The notes beneath the pieces are model-generated. The model was not told the DNA's origin. It ran no database searches and saw only the letters and a program-made list of their open reading frames with translations. From Mumia sp. ZJ1417 (GTDB lineage Bacteria > Actinomycetota > Actinomycetes > Propionibacteriales > Nocardioidaceae), in the NCBI RefSeq assembly GCF_014127285.1, contig NZ_CP059901.1, forward strand, positions 186,001-250,000: DNA of 64,000 bases, written 5' to 3'. Positions 42,901-50,806 of the stretch are shown in pieces. Every line of letters starts with the position of its first letter. Position 1 is the first letter of the stretch. Made by a program: the position numbers and the translations under genes.

Positions 42901-45201
42901 CAGGGTCCGATCGGCGACGAGATCGCCGCGCAGCTCTTCCAGAAGGCCGCCTTCGACGCGCCGATCAGCATCACGCCGCTGGCCGCGTACGGACCGCAGA
43001 ACAACGACCCCGCCGTGCACGTCGGCTGGTACGACGCCGGGCAGGCCGCCGGTCTCCACCCGCAGTTCTCGATCAAGGCGTCCGAGGCGCAGGGGCTGAT
43101 GATCAACCCCACAGGCTCGACGACCAACATCGACCCCGGTGAGGAGACCGTCTTCGGGCTTTACTCCGAGTGGCCGTACTTCAGCGGCCGCAAGGCCTAT
43201 ACCGAGGACGCCCTCAACACGTGGGATGCCGCGCTTCCGCACCACATCCGCGTCTATCCCTACAAGAACGCCGACGGGACCGTCGAGGCGAACGCGTACG
43301 TCGTCGCAACCGAGGAGGTCCCGGGCTCGCCGTTCGACAGCCAGGACATCGTGCTCCTCGTCCGCAACGTCAAGCCGTACGTCCCTGCCGAGGCCGAGGG
43401 TGCGGTGCTCAAGGCGGTGAATCTCGACCCGGTGCCGTTCGCCGACCAGATCGCGTTCAACCGGCTGCAGACCACCGCGGACGGCGACCAGAAGATGGCC
43501 GACACGGGCACCGTTCGGATCAGCAACACCGGCACGGCGGCGCTGCAGGTCACGGGGCTGCCGATCACCGGGCAGTTCCAGCTCGTGGACCCGCCGGCGG
43601 TGCCGTTCACGGTCACGCCGGGCGCGACGCGCGATCTCACCGTGAAATTCGTGGCGCAGTCGACGAAGGTCCACAACGGCACGTTGACCGTGCAGAGCAA
43701 CGCGGAGACCGACCCTCTGCAGGTCATCCGGCTCGGCGGCCTCTGGCAGTCGCAGAGCGAGGGTGGCCAGGAGCCGAACCTCTCGCAGATCGTGAAGGCG
43801 TTCGGGATCGGCAGCGTCATCCCCAACGGCTTCGCGAGCAAGGGCGAGTACGCGCCGATCGGTGACGAGGTCCTCTCTCCGTACTGGTCGCGCATCGACA
43901 CCACCAAGCCGGTCACCGTACGGCAGCTGGCCGGGTTCCACACGTACCTGAATGGCGCCGGCGTGAAGTGGCACGCCAAGGGCAGCAACACCGCGCCCCA
44001 GATCACCAACATGGGCGGCCAGTACGCCCAGTCGCTGCTGCCGAGGGCGAGCAACAGTGTGGGTGCGGGGCCGGCTGCCGGGTCGTTCACGCCCGGCCCG
44101 GTCTTCGGGTTCGGGGTGGACAACGAGTGGACCGATCGCGCGAAGAACAATGAGCAGGTCGACCTCAACAACGGCTGCGTCGCCCCGTGCGGCCAGCACG
44201 TGCGGCTGTGGCCGGTGAAGGACCGGACCGGCACGCTCGTCCCGGGGTCTTACCTGCTCTCGATGGACTACGCCGGGATCAACTACGACTACCAGGACAA
44301 CGTCTATCTCGTCACCAACCTCCGCCCCGAGGTCATCACCACGCCGCAGGTCGTCGCGATCCCCGGCAACAACAAGGTGACACTCTCGTGGGGACGCAAC
44401 CCGTACGACGTGGGTGTCGGCTACCGGGTCTGGCGCGGGACGACGGCAGACTTCGCCGTCAACGACGCGTCGCTGATCAGTGGACCGACCTCGGGTGACC
44501 CGCTGTCGGCGACGACGTACACCGACCCCACCGCGGTGAACGGCACGACGTATTACTACGTGGTGCGCGCCGTCTACAAGGGCGCCGGCAACTCCGGTGA
44601 CGGCACCGCCTCGGCGACTCCGACCGCGGCCGCGCAGGACGTGGATGTGAAGGTCGACTTCGGCAACGAGGCCGCGACGCTGCCTGCGGGCTATCTCAAG
44701 GACTTCGGGCAGGCGTTCGGCGCGCGGACGCGTCCGGACCAGGGCACGGGACTCACGTACGGATGGCTCGGCGAGACGACGCTCCAGCCGCTCGACCTGT
44801 CCGTCGGCGGCACGTCGGGTCCGGGCAACGGGCGCTGGCGCAAGTCGGTGCAGCCGGACCTGCGGCTCGACACGTTCATGCACATGCAGGCCGACGACGT
44901 GCCGAATTTCAACGGCACGCCGCTGCCGGGCCGATGGGAGCTCGCGGTGCCCAACGGCTCGTACTCGGTGACCGTCGCCGTCGGTGAGCCCAACGTGAAC
45001 ACCGACCCGGAGATCCACACGCTCAACGTCGAGGGCACGCGCGCGATCGACGCGTTCGTCCCGGCCGGAGCGGTCGGCTCCGCGACCCGCCACAAGACGG
45101 CGACCGTCGAGGTCACCGTCGAGGACGGCCGCCTCACGCTGGACGCGCTCGGCGGGACGAACACGAAGATCGACTACGTGGACGTCACCACCCTCAACTG
45201 A
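36928..45201 (+). CDS. Giant secreted protein: FnIII array, malectin-like domains, beta-propeller, anchor-D domains
   Basis: 2757 residues with a signal peptide (about 1-35, PASAAPSA). In order: a PA14-like N-terminal domain (about 40-160); six FnIII domains (about 162-735), each with the VALSW strand; malectin-like carbohydrate-binding domains at about 741-920, 925-1105 and 1110-1290; an SbsA-type Ig domain (about 1300-1400); a sorbosone-dehydrogenase-like beta-propeller (about 1412-1845, with FDPASTPANPILWITDN and GPDGALYFNVGANN); two choice-of-anchor D domains (about 1855-1955 and 2188-2272), each followed by a roughly 190-residue domain I do not recognise; a seventh FnIII; and a fourth malectin-like domain to the end. 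It probably binds or degrades polysaccharide outside the cell. GGAGCAGC precedes the ATG. The transcript probably ends at the hairpin at 45315. Confidence 0.88.
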   Translation: MNNGVQPRRPALALLLALTLVAGVLALAPGLADPASAAPSASKCAKSGRWLAQYYKGTAFKGKPTVTRCEKRIAASYPASRKPFSVRWSTTRTLKGAYEIRGRATGKAVLRVDGRTVATSTKGRYAAAVRKLRKGKHTLEVRYVKKSGAGSVAAEYVKSPDRTAPATVTGVRAVAGDRAVALSWKASTALDLRGYRVYRGGRLLREVATPRFTDTGLANGTAYSYAIVAVDHRRNASRASAAVRSTPRDKVAPKAPTGLVADAGDSKVSLAWKKNAEFDLAGYVLRRTGGTSGPKTWDLGKTATTATDSSAVNGTAYVYSLVARDTSGNSSSPALVAAMPIDRSAPATPSGLTAAAGDGEVALSWNANTEPDLDGYVITRTRADGGGVAIEITAGATDTTLTDSSAKNGVAYLYTIRAVDRRGNASSDSTPVPATPAGDPGDQTPPDVPTGLEVEEGDGEVALSWDANTEDDLDGYTVYRKTGAGPYVEIADVDADTTSYTDESAENDTLYTYAVAAFDKNGNTSALTEGITATPTDTTPPAAPATPTATAGDGQVALTWTASTESDLAGYRVYRATTADVPTTGDGIGGPGLVPTASFTDEDATNGTTYYYVVVAVDTHGNPSDPSGSASATPVDGTAPAAPTGLEATAAKGEVTLDWADSAEADLDHYAVYRSLVGAAAPLAEEPPIAEVDDSEYVDTTVDPGTTYAYWVVAVDATGNASAASETVEVTTPEVEPEPVHEKFVFQPAAGPGVSGYTKHTGTPWSDAAGDGFVREDSLSATHVPLDMTTNTRSRTRPAPVTALQNSLIHLQYGAATPPLQAGQNTVSGAFELAVPDGWYAVKVSVGDQGGGANGYDSTHVVNVEGEKAIDAFKSSAAKEYETATTTVEVIDGRLTLDAIGGINTKLNYVEVDSTDEPEPPVEVDQKYVFTTAADNAVPAGWTKNSGAAWTDASGLGWVTQASLAATTHEPLDLTKNGRLRTRPAPVTALQNRLIHLQYGDVASANPANGNLVAGAFERAVPDGWYEVAVSVGDQMGSTAYDSLHTIRAEGVTVVGGFQATAAKEYEAATSVVHVTDGRLTIDAIGGTNTKMNHLAIVSADAPTEPDVHRAVRFADEASAPPAGYLKDFGEAYGLRTGADQGAGLAYGWRRLGTVEPQSIVGNGRNRLDGTAGGAPVGTPQLRAGTIHMQLPENASQGVKIPAYWELEVPNGAYRVEVSVGDAGTATDSVHWLNVEDQSAVAGFVPTGAAGAATKHATAVRTVNVADGRLTITPNSGTNTKLNWVTVDSVAGASLRPSVRKSTPTNLATGASPTGSVVNDLFLVGSGVAPGSLTSSSVTLTKVANGAAVDANVLTSGGGDVINLSPKQALEPNTLYRFAVTDAVKDVDGHAFLPYSSVFTTGETTGGGGPVAFDPSDSGAPAATGAEMGYSSITKGPDGRMYAATLAGDLYRFDIAADGKLTNRFKITTVRDYSNSAASGDTYAKGTRTVIGLAFDPASTPANPILWITDNAPFIGQNNVPDLSGRLAKLTGPNLGTYTAVLDGIPRSIKDHEANSVAFGPDGALYFNVGANNAMGAADGTWGNREEHPLSAATLRVDLTKLPAQLPVNVRPAAYDPFAANAPVTVYGSGIRNAYDLVWHSNGSLYVPTNGSAAGGNVPAVPTTLPAHCTKRPDGGYGGPTGIAGITSNPNAETDYVFRVRKGKYYGHPNPSRCEYVLNNGNPTAGADPFETARYPVGTAADPNYDLSGVFDAGLHASANGVIEYTSNAFGGALKGKLLYVRYSQGQDIVSFDVAPDGTLSNRKVGTTGLTGFNQPLDLTEDPATGNLYVTQLGNGTIALVKPRGGAGGAGADVTPRLFLSGQTNATSPAAQATVTNTGTETLTIPAGGLTFTGGDAAMFATTTPNAAPITVAPGAPTQVAVTFRPTSVGVKAASLQIATSVGTKTVALRGLGAAGLGGGNEPSLQRIMDTLQIPINVGDPEPGNASMPSTQGPIGDEIAAQLFQKAAFDAPISITPLAAYGPQNNDPAVHVGWYDAGQAAGLHPQFSIKASEAQGLMINPTGSTTNIDPGEETVFGLYSEWPYFSGRKAYTEDALNTWDAALPHHIRVYPYKNADGTVEANAYVVATEEVPGSPFDSQDIVLLVRNVKPYVPAEAEGAVLKAVNLDPVPFADQIAFNRLQTTADGDQKMADTGTVRISNTGTAALQVTGLPITGQFQLVDPPAVPFTVTPGATRDLTVKFVAQSTKVHNGTLTVQSNAETDPLQVIRLGGLWQSQSEGGQEPNLSQIVKAFGIGSVIPNGFASKGEYAPIGDEVLSPYWSRIDTTKPVTVRQLAGFHTYLNGAGVKWHAKGSNTAPQITNMGGQYAQSLLPRASNSVGAGPAAGSFTPGPVFGFGVDNEWTDRAKNNEQVDLNNGCVAPCGQHVRLWPVKDRTGTLVPGSYLLSMDYAGINYDYQDNVYLVTNLRPEVITTPQVVAIPGNNKVTLSWGRNPYDVGVGYRVWRGTTADFAVNDASLISGPTSGDPLSATTYTDPTAVNGTTYYYVVRAVYKGAGNSGDGTASATPTAAAQDVDVKVDFGNEAATLPAGYLKDFGQAFGARTRPDQGTGLTYGWLGETTLQPLDLSVGGTSGPGNGRWRKSVQPDLRLDTFMHMQADDVPNFNGTPLPGRWELAVPNGSYSVTVAVGEPNVNTDPEIHTLNVEGTRAIDAFVPAGAVGSATRHKTATVEVTVEDGRLTLDALGGTNTKIDYVDVTTLN

Positions 45202-45302
45202 CCCCGGGTCAGTTTCTGCCCGCCCCGGGTCCCCTTCTGCCCGCGCCGGGTCACCGGGAGGCGCGGAGAGTGACCCGGGAGGCGCGGAGAGTGACCCGGG
45301 GC
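45202..45302. repeat. Mirror-like tandem repeat after the giant gene
   Basis: Two 20-base units starting CCCCGGGTC and ending TTCTGCCCGC (about 45203 and 45223) are followed by two 21-base units CGGGAGGCGCGGAGAGTGACC (last base omitted here) at about 45255 and 45275. The two halves are roughly complementary in their CCGGGTCAC/GTGACCCGG ends. Confidence 0.7.
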
Positions 45303-45314
45303 GGGAATGGCGAA

Positions 45315-45344
45315 GGGCCCGCACCCCTCACGGGATGCGGGCCC
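45315..45344. terminator. Bidirectional terminator hairpin
   Basis: GGGCCCGCA and TGCGGGCCC are perfect 9-bp arms around a 12-base loop, between the convergent ends of the giant secreted-protein gene (45201) and the peptidase gene (45362). Confidence 0.8.
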
Positions 45345-45361
45345 TGTCGCTCGACCAGGTG

Positions 45362-47224
45362 TCAGCGCTTCTTCGGCAGCTTGCCGTAGCGCATCACCGG
45401 GATCATCAGGCCGCCCGTGACCACCGTGGCGGTCGCCTTGCGTGCGGTCTTGTCGACGGCGCGACGTCCCGATCCCATGCTCAGCACAGCGGTGACGTCG
45501 TTGCCGCGCTCAGCGGTCGACATCGCACGGATGAGCGCGGGCAGGCCGGACGCCTCGGCGGCGGCGGTGGAGTACTCCTCGGCGTACTCCTCGTAGTACA
45601 TCTCCTCGTCGCTCATGCCGGCGCCGCCAGTGATGGTCAGCATCCCGATCGGGCTCCGGAGCTTCTTGCGCGGGACCGCGACCTTGAGGTTCACGACCTT
45701 GCGCGCGGGGCCGGCAGCCCCCTTCTCGCGGACCAGCGTCACGCGCAGGCGGAGCGTGCCGCCGCGACGAGCCATCACGCCGTCCTCACCGACCGTCGTC
45801 CACCGGCCGAACTGCTTGGCCTGGACGCGACCGACCGAGTACGCCTCGTACCCCTCGTTGACCGTCGACGTCTGGGTGGCGTCGAGGATCGTCACGGGCT
45901 CGAAGTCGTTGGACAGCAGCGACTCGATGTCACCGGCGAGATAGTCGGCGGCTCCAGCGGTGATGTCGTACCGGTCGGCGTACATGTCCGTGCGGCGGTA
46001 GGTCAGGATCTGGCCGTTCGCGCGCTTGAGGCGGATCGTGCGGGTCGCTCGTGCCTCGCCGCCGAAGGTGCCGTCGGTGACGACCCACGAGTCGTTCGTC
46101 GACTGGAGCGCCGCGAGGGAGGAGATCCAGTCCGGCGAGGTGACGGTGCTCGACGACGTACGCGTACGGGTGCCCATGCGGTTGGTCGTCGTGACCTTGG
46201 CGCCGGTCGGGACCGCGCCGATCGATCCGACGATCGCGGCGAGGCGGTCCTGCGTGAACGAGCCGATCGGCGCACCGACGTTGGCAAGCTTGTAGGAGCC
46301 GGAGTTGTCGCGCTCGACATAGACGGCGTCCGCGCCGTGCAGCGACATCTTGGTCTTGCCCATCCAGTCCATCGGGTGGCCGAAGGCGTAGACGGTCGAC
46401 CCGCAGACAGCGGTCGTCGTGCCGACGCCGGCGAGCGGGGTCGACCCGTACGAGTACGACGCGGCCACGTTGGAGCCGGCCGAGACCGGGATCTTCTGGC
46501 TGTTCGTACGGCCGCCGACGCCGCCGGAGCGGAACGTGACGCCCTTGAGCCGCGCCTTCTTGGCGATCGCGTTCGCCTTGGCGGTCGAGAGACCCGAAGG
46601 AATCATCACGGGAGTCGGGAGGCGGCGCATCGAACCGGCGGTGGCCGCAGCGCTCGCGCCGGCGGCACGGATCGCAGAGGTGACCTTCGGGCTGAGCGAG
46701 GCGGTGGCCGCGGCAGTCCCGTACGTCCCTGCGCGATAGATGTCGGCAGCGGGGGTGACGCCTGCGTACTCGCTCGGAGTGGCGGAGAGGCCGTACGAGA
46801 CGGCGCCGACGAGGCGGCCGTCCGCGGCGTACAGCGGGGTGCCGGACATGCCCGCCCAGATGCCGCGGTCGACGGCGCCGGCGGCGTTGGTGATGCGCGA
46901 ACCCTTCATCTTGAAGATGAGCATGTCGACGCCGGGGGCGATGCCGTCGTCGAGCGTCCCGACGAACTCACCGCTGACGGTGTCGGTGGCCGTGCCGGAC
47001 GAGACCGTGATGCCCTCGACGGGCGTGCCGGGGTTCGCGCCGCTGGGGCGGACCAGCTCGGTGGCGGGGAACGCGGCCGGGCAGGCCGAGCCGATGGTGG
47101 GCGCGGGCGCTGCGGGAGTGTCGGCGATCGCGGGGCCGGCCATGGCCAGCGTCGCTGCGGTGACGGCCGTCAGGGCGACGGCGGTCGTGAGCGGGCGCCT
47201 GCGGGCGCGCGCGGATGTGGTCAT
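45362..47224 (-). CDS. Secreted SpoIVB-type (S55) serine peptidase-like protein
   Basis: 620 residues from the ATG at 47222-47224 (MTTSARARRRPLTTAVALTA), which opens a signal peptide cut near 35. The block GIWAGMSGTPLYAADGRLVG (121-140), followed by AVSYGLS, is the S55 core, with S127 as nucleophile; the Cys and GHP in CGSTVYAFGHPMDW fit the family's catalytic-His region. In Bacillus the SpoIVB peptidase signals in sporulation; actinobacterial secreted members are unassigned. The C-terminal part is rich in strands and ends with a basic KLPKKR tail. Terminator hairpin at 45315 lies just after the stop. Confidence 0.8.
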   Translation of the reverse strand: MTTSARARRRPLTTAVALTAVTAATLAMAGPAIADTPAAPAPTIGSACPAAFPATELVRPSGANPGTPVEGITVSSGTATDTVSGEFVGTLDDGIAPGVDMLIFKMKGSRITNAAGAVDRGIWAGMSGTPLYAADGRLVGAVSYGLSATPSEYAGVTPAADIYRAGTYGTAAATASLSPKVTSAIRAAGASAAATAGSMRRLPTPVMIPSGLSTAKANAIAKKARLKGVTFRSGGVGGRTNSQKIPVSAGSNVAASYSYGSTPLAGVGTTTAVCGSTVYAFGHPMDWMGKTKMSLHGADAVYVERDNSGSYKLANVGAPIGSFTQDRLAAIVGSIGAVPTGAKVTTTNRMGTRTRTSSSTVTSPDWISSLAALQSTNDSWVVTDGTFGGEARATRTIRLKRANGQILTYRRTDMYADRYDITAGAADYLAGDIESLLSNDFEPVTILDATQTSTVNEGYEAYSVGRVQAKQFGRWTTVGEDGVMARRGGTLRLRVTLVREKGAAGPARKVVNLKVAVPRKKLRSPIGMLTITGGAGMSDEEMYYEEYAEEYSTAAAEASGLPALIRAMSTAERGNDVTAVLSMGSGRRAVDKTARKATATVVTGGLMIPVMRYGKLPKKR

Positions 47225-47403
47225 GGGATACCTCGGTTCGAGCGGGGGATGCGGCCATCGGCGCAGTTCACGGTGGTGATGCCGGAGAGGGCAACGTACC
47301 CTGCGCACAGGCTCTCGGGGGCTCGATTGACCACCAAAGGGAGCCCGATTTCGGTCTCGCGGAACGACCCGCTAGAGTAGGGGTCGCTTCGCTGATGAGG
47401 CGG

Positions 47404-47476
47404 GCGCTCGTAGCTCAACGGATAGAGCATCTGACTACGGATCAGAAGGTTAGGGGTTCGAATCCCTTCGAGCGCG
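47404..47476 (+). tRNA. tRNA-Arg (anticodon ACG)
   Basis: Acceptor arms GCGCTCG (47404-47410) and CGAGCGC (47469-47475) pair perfectly. The anticodon stem TCTGA/TCAGA encloses CTACGGA, giving anticodon ACG for Arg (CGN, A34 likely edited to inosine). The T-loop GGTTCGAATCC is standard, and discriminator G is at 47476. CCA is not encoded. A strong hairpin follows at 47486-47520. Confidence 0.95.
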
Positions 47477-47485
47477 CAGATGAGA

Positions 47486-47520
47486 GACGAAGGCCGGACC
47501 CGGTGGGTCCGGCCTTCGTC
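47486..47520 (+). terminator. Hairpin terminator after tRNA-Arg
   Basis: GACGAAGGCCGGACCC and GGGTCCGGCCTTCGTC are perfect 16-bp arms with a 3-base loop, starting 10 bases past the tRNA. It also serves the convergent VOC gene ending at 47537. Confidence 0.9.
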
Positions 47521-47536
47521 GTTCCCGCCACGCCGG

Positions 47537-47950
47537 CTAGACAGCGCCCCCGTCTTCGCGCTCGAGCGAGAGCAGGTCCCAGCGGTTGCCGACGAGGTCG
47601 AGGAAGACCGCGACCCGCCCGTACGGCTCCGTCCTCGGCTCGGACACGAACTCCACGCCCGCCGCCTTCATCCGCGCGACGCGGGCGTCGAAGTCCGCGA
47701 CCCGGAGGAACAGGCCGACCCGACCGGCGAACTGGTCGCCGACCGCGCGCTCCTGGTTCTCCCCGTCGGCACACGCGAGCAGGATGCCGGTCCCGCCGTC
47801 CTCCGGCCGTACGACCACCCACCGTTTCGGGCGCCCGTCGTTGGTCAGCGACGGGGAGTCCTCGGCGAGCGCGAAGCCGAGGACGTCGACGAAGAAGTCG
47901 ATCGCCTCGTCGTAGTCGGGGACGATCAGCGCGACCAGCTCGAGGGGCAT
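47537..47950 (-). CDS. VOC (glyoxalase/bleomycin-resistance) superfamily protein
   Basis: 137 residues from the ATG at 47948-47950 ([20 protein letters not shown]). Two beta-alpha-beta-beta-beta halves are visible: [20 protein letters not shown] with [16 protein letters not shown], and [20 protein letters not shown] with [16 protein letters not shown]. Metal ligands in the usual places are partly replaced, so a binding role or an unassigned isomerase/dioxygenase role is possible. The stop is followed directly by the terminator hairpin shared with the tRNA. Confidence 0.82.
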   Translation of the reverse strand: MPLELVALIVPDYDEAIDFFVDVLGFALAEDSPSLTNDGRPKRWVVVRPEDGGTGILLACADGENQERAVGDQFAGRVGLFLRVADFDARVARMKAAGVEFVSEPRTEPYGRVAVFLDLVGNRWDLLSLEREDGGAV

Positions 47951-48055
47951 CCGCCCACCGTACGGGCGGCGGGGTTCGTCGGGGGTCGAGCGCTTCTTTC
48001 GCGCGCAGGTAGCGTGACGCGGGAAGACCGACAGCGACGAGAGGTGAGGGAACGG

Positions 48056-49144
48056 ATGCACGAGGTCAAGGGTGTCGTGGCGAAGGCCGTCGGGGAGCCG
48101 GTGAGTCTGGAGACGATCCTGGTGCCCGACCCGGGGCCGGGCGAGGCGCTGGTGAAGGTCGAGGCGTGCGGGGTGTGCCACACCGATCTGCACTACCGCG
48201 AGGGCGGCATCAACGACGAGTTCCCGTTCCTCCTCGGCCATGAGGCCGCGGGCATCGTCGAGGCTGTCGGTGAGGGCGTCACCGCGATCGCGCCGGGCGA
48301 CTTCGTCGTCCTCAACTGGCGCGCGGTGTGCGGCGTGTGCCGCGCGTGCGAGCGCGGAGAGCCCCAGTACTGCTTCGACACCCACAACGCGACCCAGCAG
48401 ATGACGCTGGCCGACGGCACTCCGCTGTCGCCGGCGCTCGGCATCGGCGCGTTCGCCGAGAAGACGCTCGTCGCCGCCGGGCAGTGCACCAAGGTCGACC
48501 CCGAGGCGCGTCCCGCCGCGGTCGGCCTGCTGGGCTGCGGCGTGATGGCCGGCATCGGTGCGGCGATCAACACCGGCAACGTCGGCCGCGGCAAGTCCGT
48601 CGCCGTGATCGGCTGCGGCGGAGTCGGAGTGGCCGCGATCGCCGGCTCGGCCCTCGCCGGGGCCAGCACGATCATCGCCGTCGACATCGACCCCAAGAAG
48701 CTCGATGCCGCCACCCGGCTCGGCGCCACCCACACGGTCAACTCCTCCGAGACCGACCCGGTCGAGGCGATCCAGGCGCTGACCGGTGGCTACGGCGCCG
48801 ACGTCGTCATCGACGCGGTCGGCCGTCCCGAGACCTGGAAGCAGGCGTTCTACGCCCGCGACCTCGCCGGCACCGTCGTCCTCGTCGGTGTCCCGACGCC
48901 CGACATGGAGCTGCCCGGCATCCCGCTGATCGACATGTTCTCGCGCGGCGGTGCGCTCAAGTCGTCCTGGTACGGCGACTGCCTGCCGAGCCGCGACTTC
49001 CCGATGCTCGTCGACCTCTATCGTCAGGGCCGCCTCGACCTCGACGCGTTCGTCACCGAGGAGATCGCGATCGACGGCATCGAGGCCGCGTTCGAGCGGA
49101 TGCACCACGGCGACGTGCTGCGCTCGGTGGTGGTCTTCTCGTGA
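48056..49144 (+). CDS. S-(hydroxymethyl)mycothiol dehydrogenase (zinc-type, MscR-like)
   Basis: 362 residues from the ATG at 48056, with GAGGTGAGGG upstream. A zinc-dependent medium-chain dehydrogenase: catalytic zinc block [11 protein letters not shown] (C38) with GHEAAG, structural zinc loop [15 protein letters not shown], Rossmann GCGGVGVAA and coenzyme-binding VDIDPKK. The length and the ending ([13 protein letters not shown]) match MscR-type enzymes that oxidise the formaldehyde-mycothiol adduct to S-formylmycothiol using NAD, and reduce S-nitrosomycothiol. The MBL gene follows with a 4-base overlap, as in mycobacteria. Confidence 0.9.
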   Translation: MHEVKGVVAKAVGEPVSLETILVPDPGPGEALVKVEACGVCHTDLHYREGGINDEFPFLLGHEAAGIVEAVGEGVTAIAPGDFVVLNWRAVCGVCRACERGEPQYCFDTHNATQQMTLADGTPLSPALGIGAFAEKTLVAAGQCTKVDPEARPAAVGLLGCGVMAGIGAAINTGNVGRGKSVAVIGCGGVGVAAIAGSALAGASTIIAVDIDPKKLDAATRLGATHTVNSSETDPVEAIQALTGGYGADVVIDAVGRPETWKQAFYARDLAGTVVLVGVPTPDMELPGIPLIDMFSRGGALKSSWYGDCLPSRDFPMLVDLYRQGRLDLDAFVTEEIAIDGIEAAFERMHHGDVLRSVVVFS

Positions 49145-49779
49145 GCGGCGCGCCTCGCATCGGCTCCGCCGACGGGCCACGCATCGACCACGGAGTCGTC
49201 TCGGGGACCTTCTCGCTCGACGGCGAGACCTTCGACGTCGACAACAACGTCTGGGTCGTCGGTGACGACTCCGAGTGCGTCGTGATCGACGCACCGCACG
49301 ACATCGACGCGATCCTCGAGGTGGTCGGAGACCGTACGGTCAAGGCGATCGTGTGCACGCACGCCCACGACGACCACGTGCGCGTGGCACCCGCCCTCCG
49401 CGAGCGCGTCGGTGCTCCGATCTTCCTGCACCCCGCCGACAAGCCGCTGTGGGAGCTCACGCACCCCGACGCGCTGTGGGACGTCGACCTCTCCGACGGC
49501 CAGGCCATCCCCGTCGGCGGCACGACGCTGACGGTGCTGCACACGCCGGGTCACGCGCCCGGCGCCGTCTGCCTGTACGCGGCGGACCTCGGCGCCGTCT
49601 TTACCGGCGACACGCTCTTCGAGGGCGGGCCCGGCGCGACGGGGCGCTCGTACTCGGACCGGCCGACGATCGAGGACTCGATCCGTACGACGCTCTTCGT
49701 GCTGCCCGACGACACCGTCGTCCACACCGGGCACGGCGCTGACACGACGATCGGCGCGGAGCGGGCCAACCTCGGCTGA
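49141..49779 (+). CDS. MBL-fold hydrolase coupled to the mycothiol dehydrogenase
   Basis: 212 residues from a GTG that overlaps the dehydrogenase stop (GTGA). The metallo-beta-lactamase motif is THAHDDH (H74, H76, D78, H79), with later ligands in [13 protein letters not shown] and FTGDTLF, and GHG near the C-terminus: a two-zinc glyoxalase II-like hydrolase. Its coupling to the MscR-like gene suggests it hydrolyses S-formylmycothiol to formate and free mycothiol; that is inference from gene order. The nearby stretch 49780-49846 holds nothing. Confidence 0.86.
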   Translation: MSGAPRIGSADGPRIDHGVVSGTFSLDGETFDVDNNVWVVGDDSECVVIDAPHDIDAILEVVGDRTVKAIVCTHAHDDHVRVAPALRERVGAPIFLHPADKPLWELTHPDALWDVDLSDGQAIPVGGTTLTVLHTPGHAPGAVCLYAADLGAVFTGDTLFEGGPGATGRSYSDRPTIEDSIRTTLFVLPDDTVVHTGHGADTTIGAERANLG

Positions 49780-49846
49780 CGCGACAGTGCGGTCGATCGC
49801 TGCCACATGCTGACAGCGATCGACCGCGCAGTGGTCGTACGGGCTC

Positions 49847-50707
49847 TCAGCCGACCTCGAGCGGCAGCGTCTCGTCGGCAGCCCACTCGGTCATCGAGCC
49901 GTCGTACACGGCGACGTCGTCGCGGCCGAGCTGAGCGAGCGTGAAAGCGAGCGTCGTCGCCGCGATGCCGGAGCCGCAGTAGGTGATCGGCTTCTTGTCG
50001 ACGTCGAGCGCACCGGCGGCCTCGAACGTCCCGCGGACCTCCTCGGCGTCGCGCAGGCGGCCGGACTCGTCGAGCAGCGTGCCGAAGAAGACGTGGCTGC
50101 TGCCCGGGATACGGCCCGGGCGCGCGTACGTCTGGCGCTCGCCCTTGTACGTCGCCTCGTCGAGCGAGTTCACGAGGACGCGGCTGTCGTCGTCGATCGC
50201 GGCGCGGACCTGCGCGACGTCCGCGAGCAGCTCCGGGCGGCGCTTCGCGACGAACGTCGTCGCGGGGAGGGTCTCGACGCCGCTCGTGACCGGCTGGCCG
50301 GCCTCGCGCCACGCGGTGAAGCCGCCGTTGAGGATCGAGATGCGGTCGAAGCCCTCGAGGCGCAGGTTCCACCAGAAGCGGGTCGCCCAGATGTTCACGC
50401 CCTGGTCGTACAGGACGACGTGGTCGTCGTTGCCGATGCCGAGCGCGCCGAGCCGCTGCGCGAACGTGTCGGAGTCGAGGGCGGTGAAGGTCGTCGCCGC
50501 GTCGGTGTCGGCGAAGTCCGCGAGGAGGTCGGCGAAGACGGCGCCGGGGACGTGTCCCTTCTCGTACGCCTCGCGGCCGGACTCCACGTCGTAGTAGCCG
50601 TCGCCCTCGGGTTGGGTCAGGAACGTCGTCACGTCCACGACCCGTACGTCGGAGTCGAGACGGTCGGCGAGCCAGGCGACGTCGACGAGTGCGGGTACGT
50701 CAGGCAT
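49847..50707 (-). CDS. Two-domain rhodanese-type sulfurtransferase
   Basis: 286 residues from the ATG at 50705-50707, preceded by AAGGAGC. Two rhodanese domains lie in order. The second holds the active-site loop ITYCGSGIAAT with C244, the usual CG[ST]G of 3-mercaptopyruvate sulfurtransferases, while the first ends in VVLYDQGVNIWATRFWWNLR, without Cys. It should pass sulfur from thiosulfate or mercaptopyruvate to a thiol acceptor, in cyanide detoxification or sulfur supply. The in-frame extension upstream (MTRQPSTPEGAS) lacks a ribosome site. Confidence 0.9.
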   Translation of the reverse strand: MPDVPALVDVAWLADRLDSDVRVVDVTTFLTQPEGDGYYDVESGREAYEKGHVPGAVFADLLADFADTDAATTFTALDSDTFAQRLGALGIGNDDHVVLYDQGVNIWATRFWWNLRLEGFDRISILNGGFTAWREAGQPVTSGVETLPATTFVAKRRPELLADVAQVRAAIDDDSRVLVNSLDEATYKGERQTYARPGRIPGSSHVFFGTLLDESGRLRDAEEVRGTFEAAGALDVDKKPITYCGSGIAATTLAFTLAQLGRDDVAVYDGSMTEWAADETLPLEVG

Positions 50708-50806
50708 GGATGCTCCTTCAGGAGTGGATGGTTGCCTTGTCAATCAACGCACGGGGACGGCTCGCCTGTTCCGTCGTTCCCGTCACAGCGCACCGGACGC
50801 AGCCCG

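Noticed and set aside
37885-45324. A 2479-codon open frame on the minus strand opposite the giant secreted-protein gene.
   Set aside because: High GC keeps antisense frames open. The translation is Arg/Gly/Val-rich with no domain, no ribosome site and no continuity of family features, whereas the plus strand carries a signal peptide and ordered known domains.
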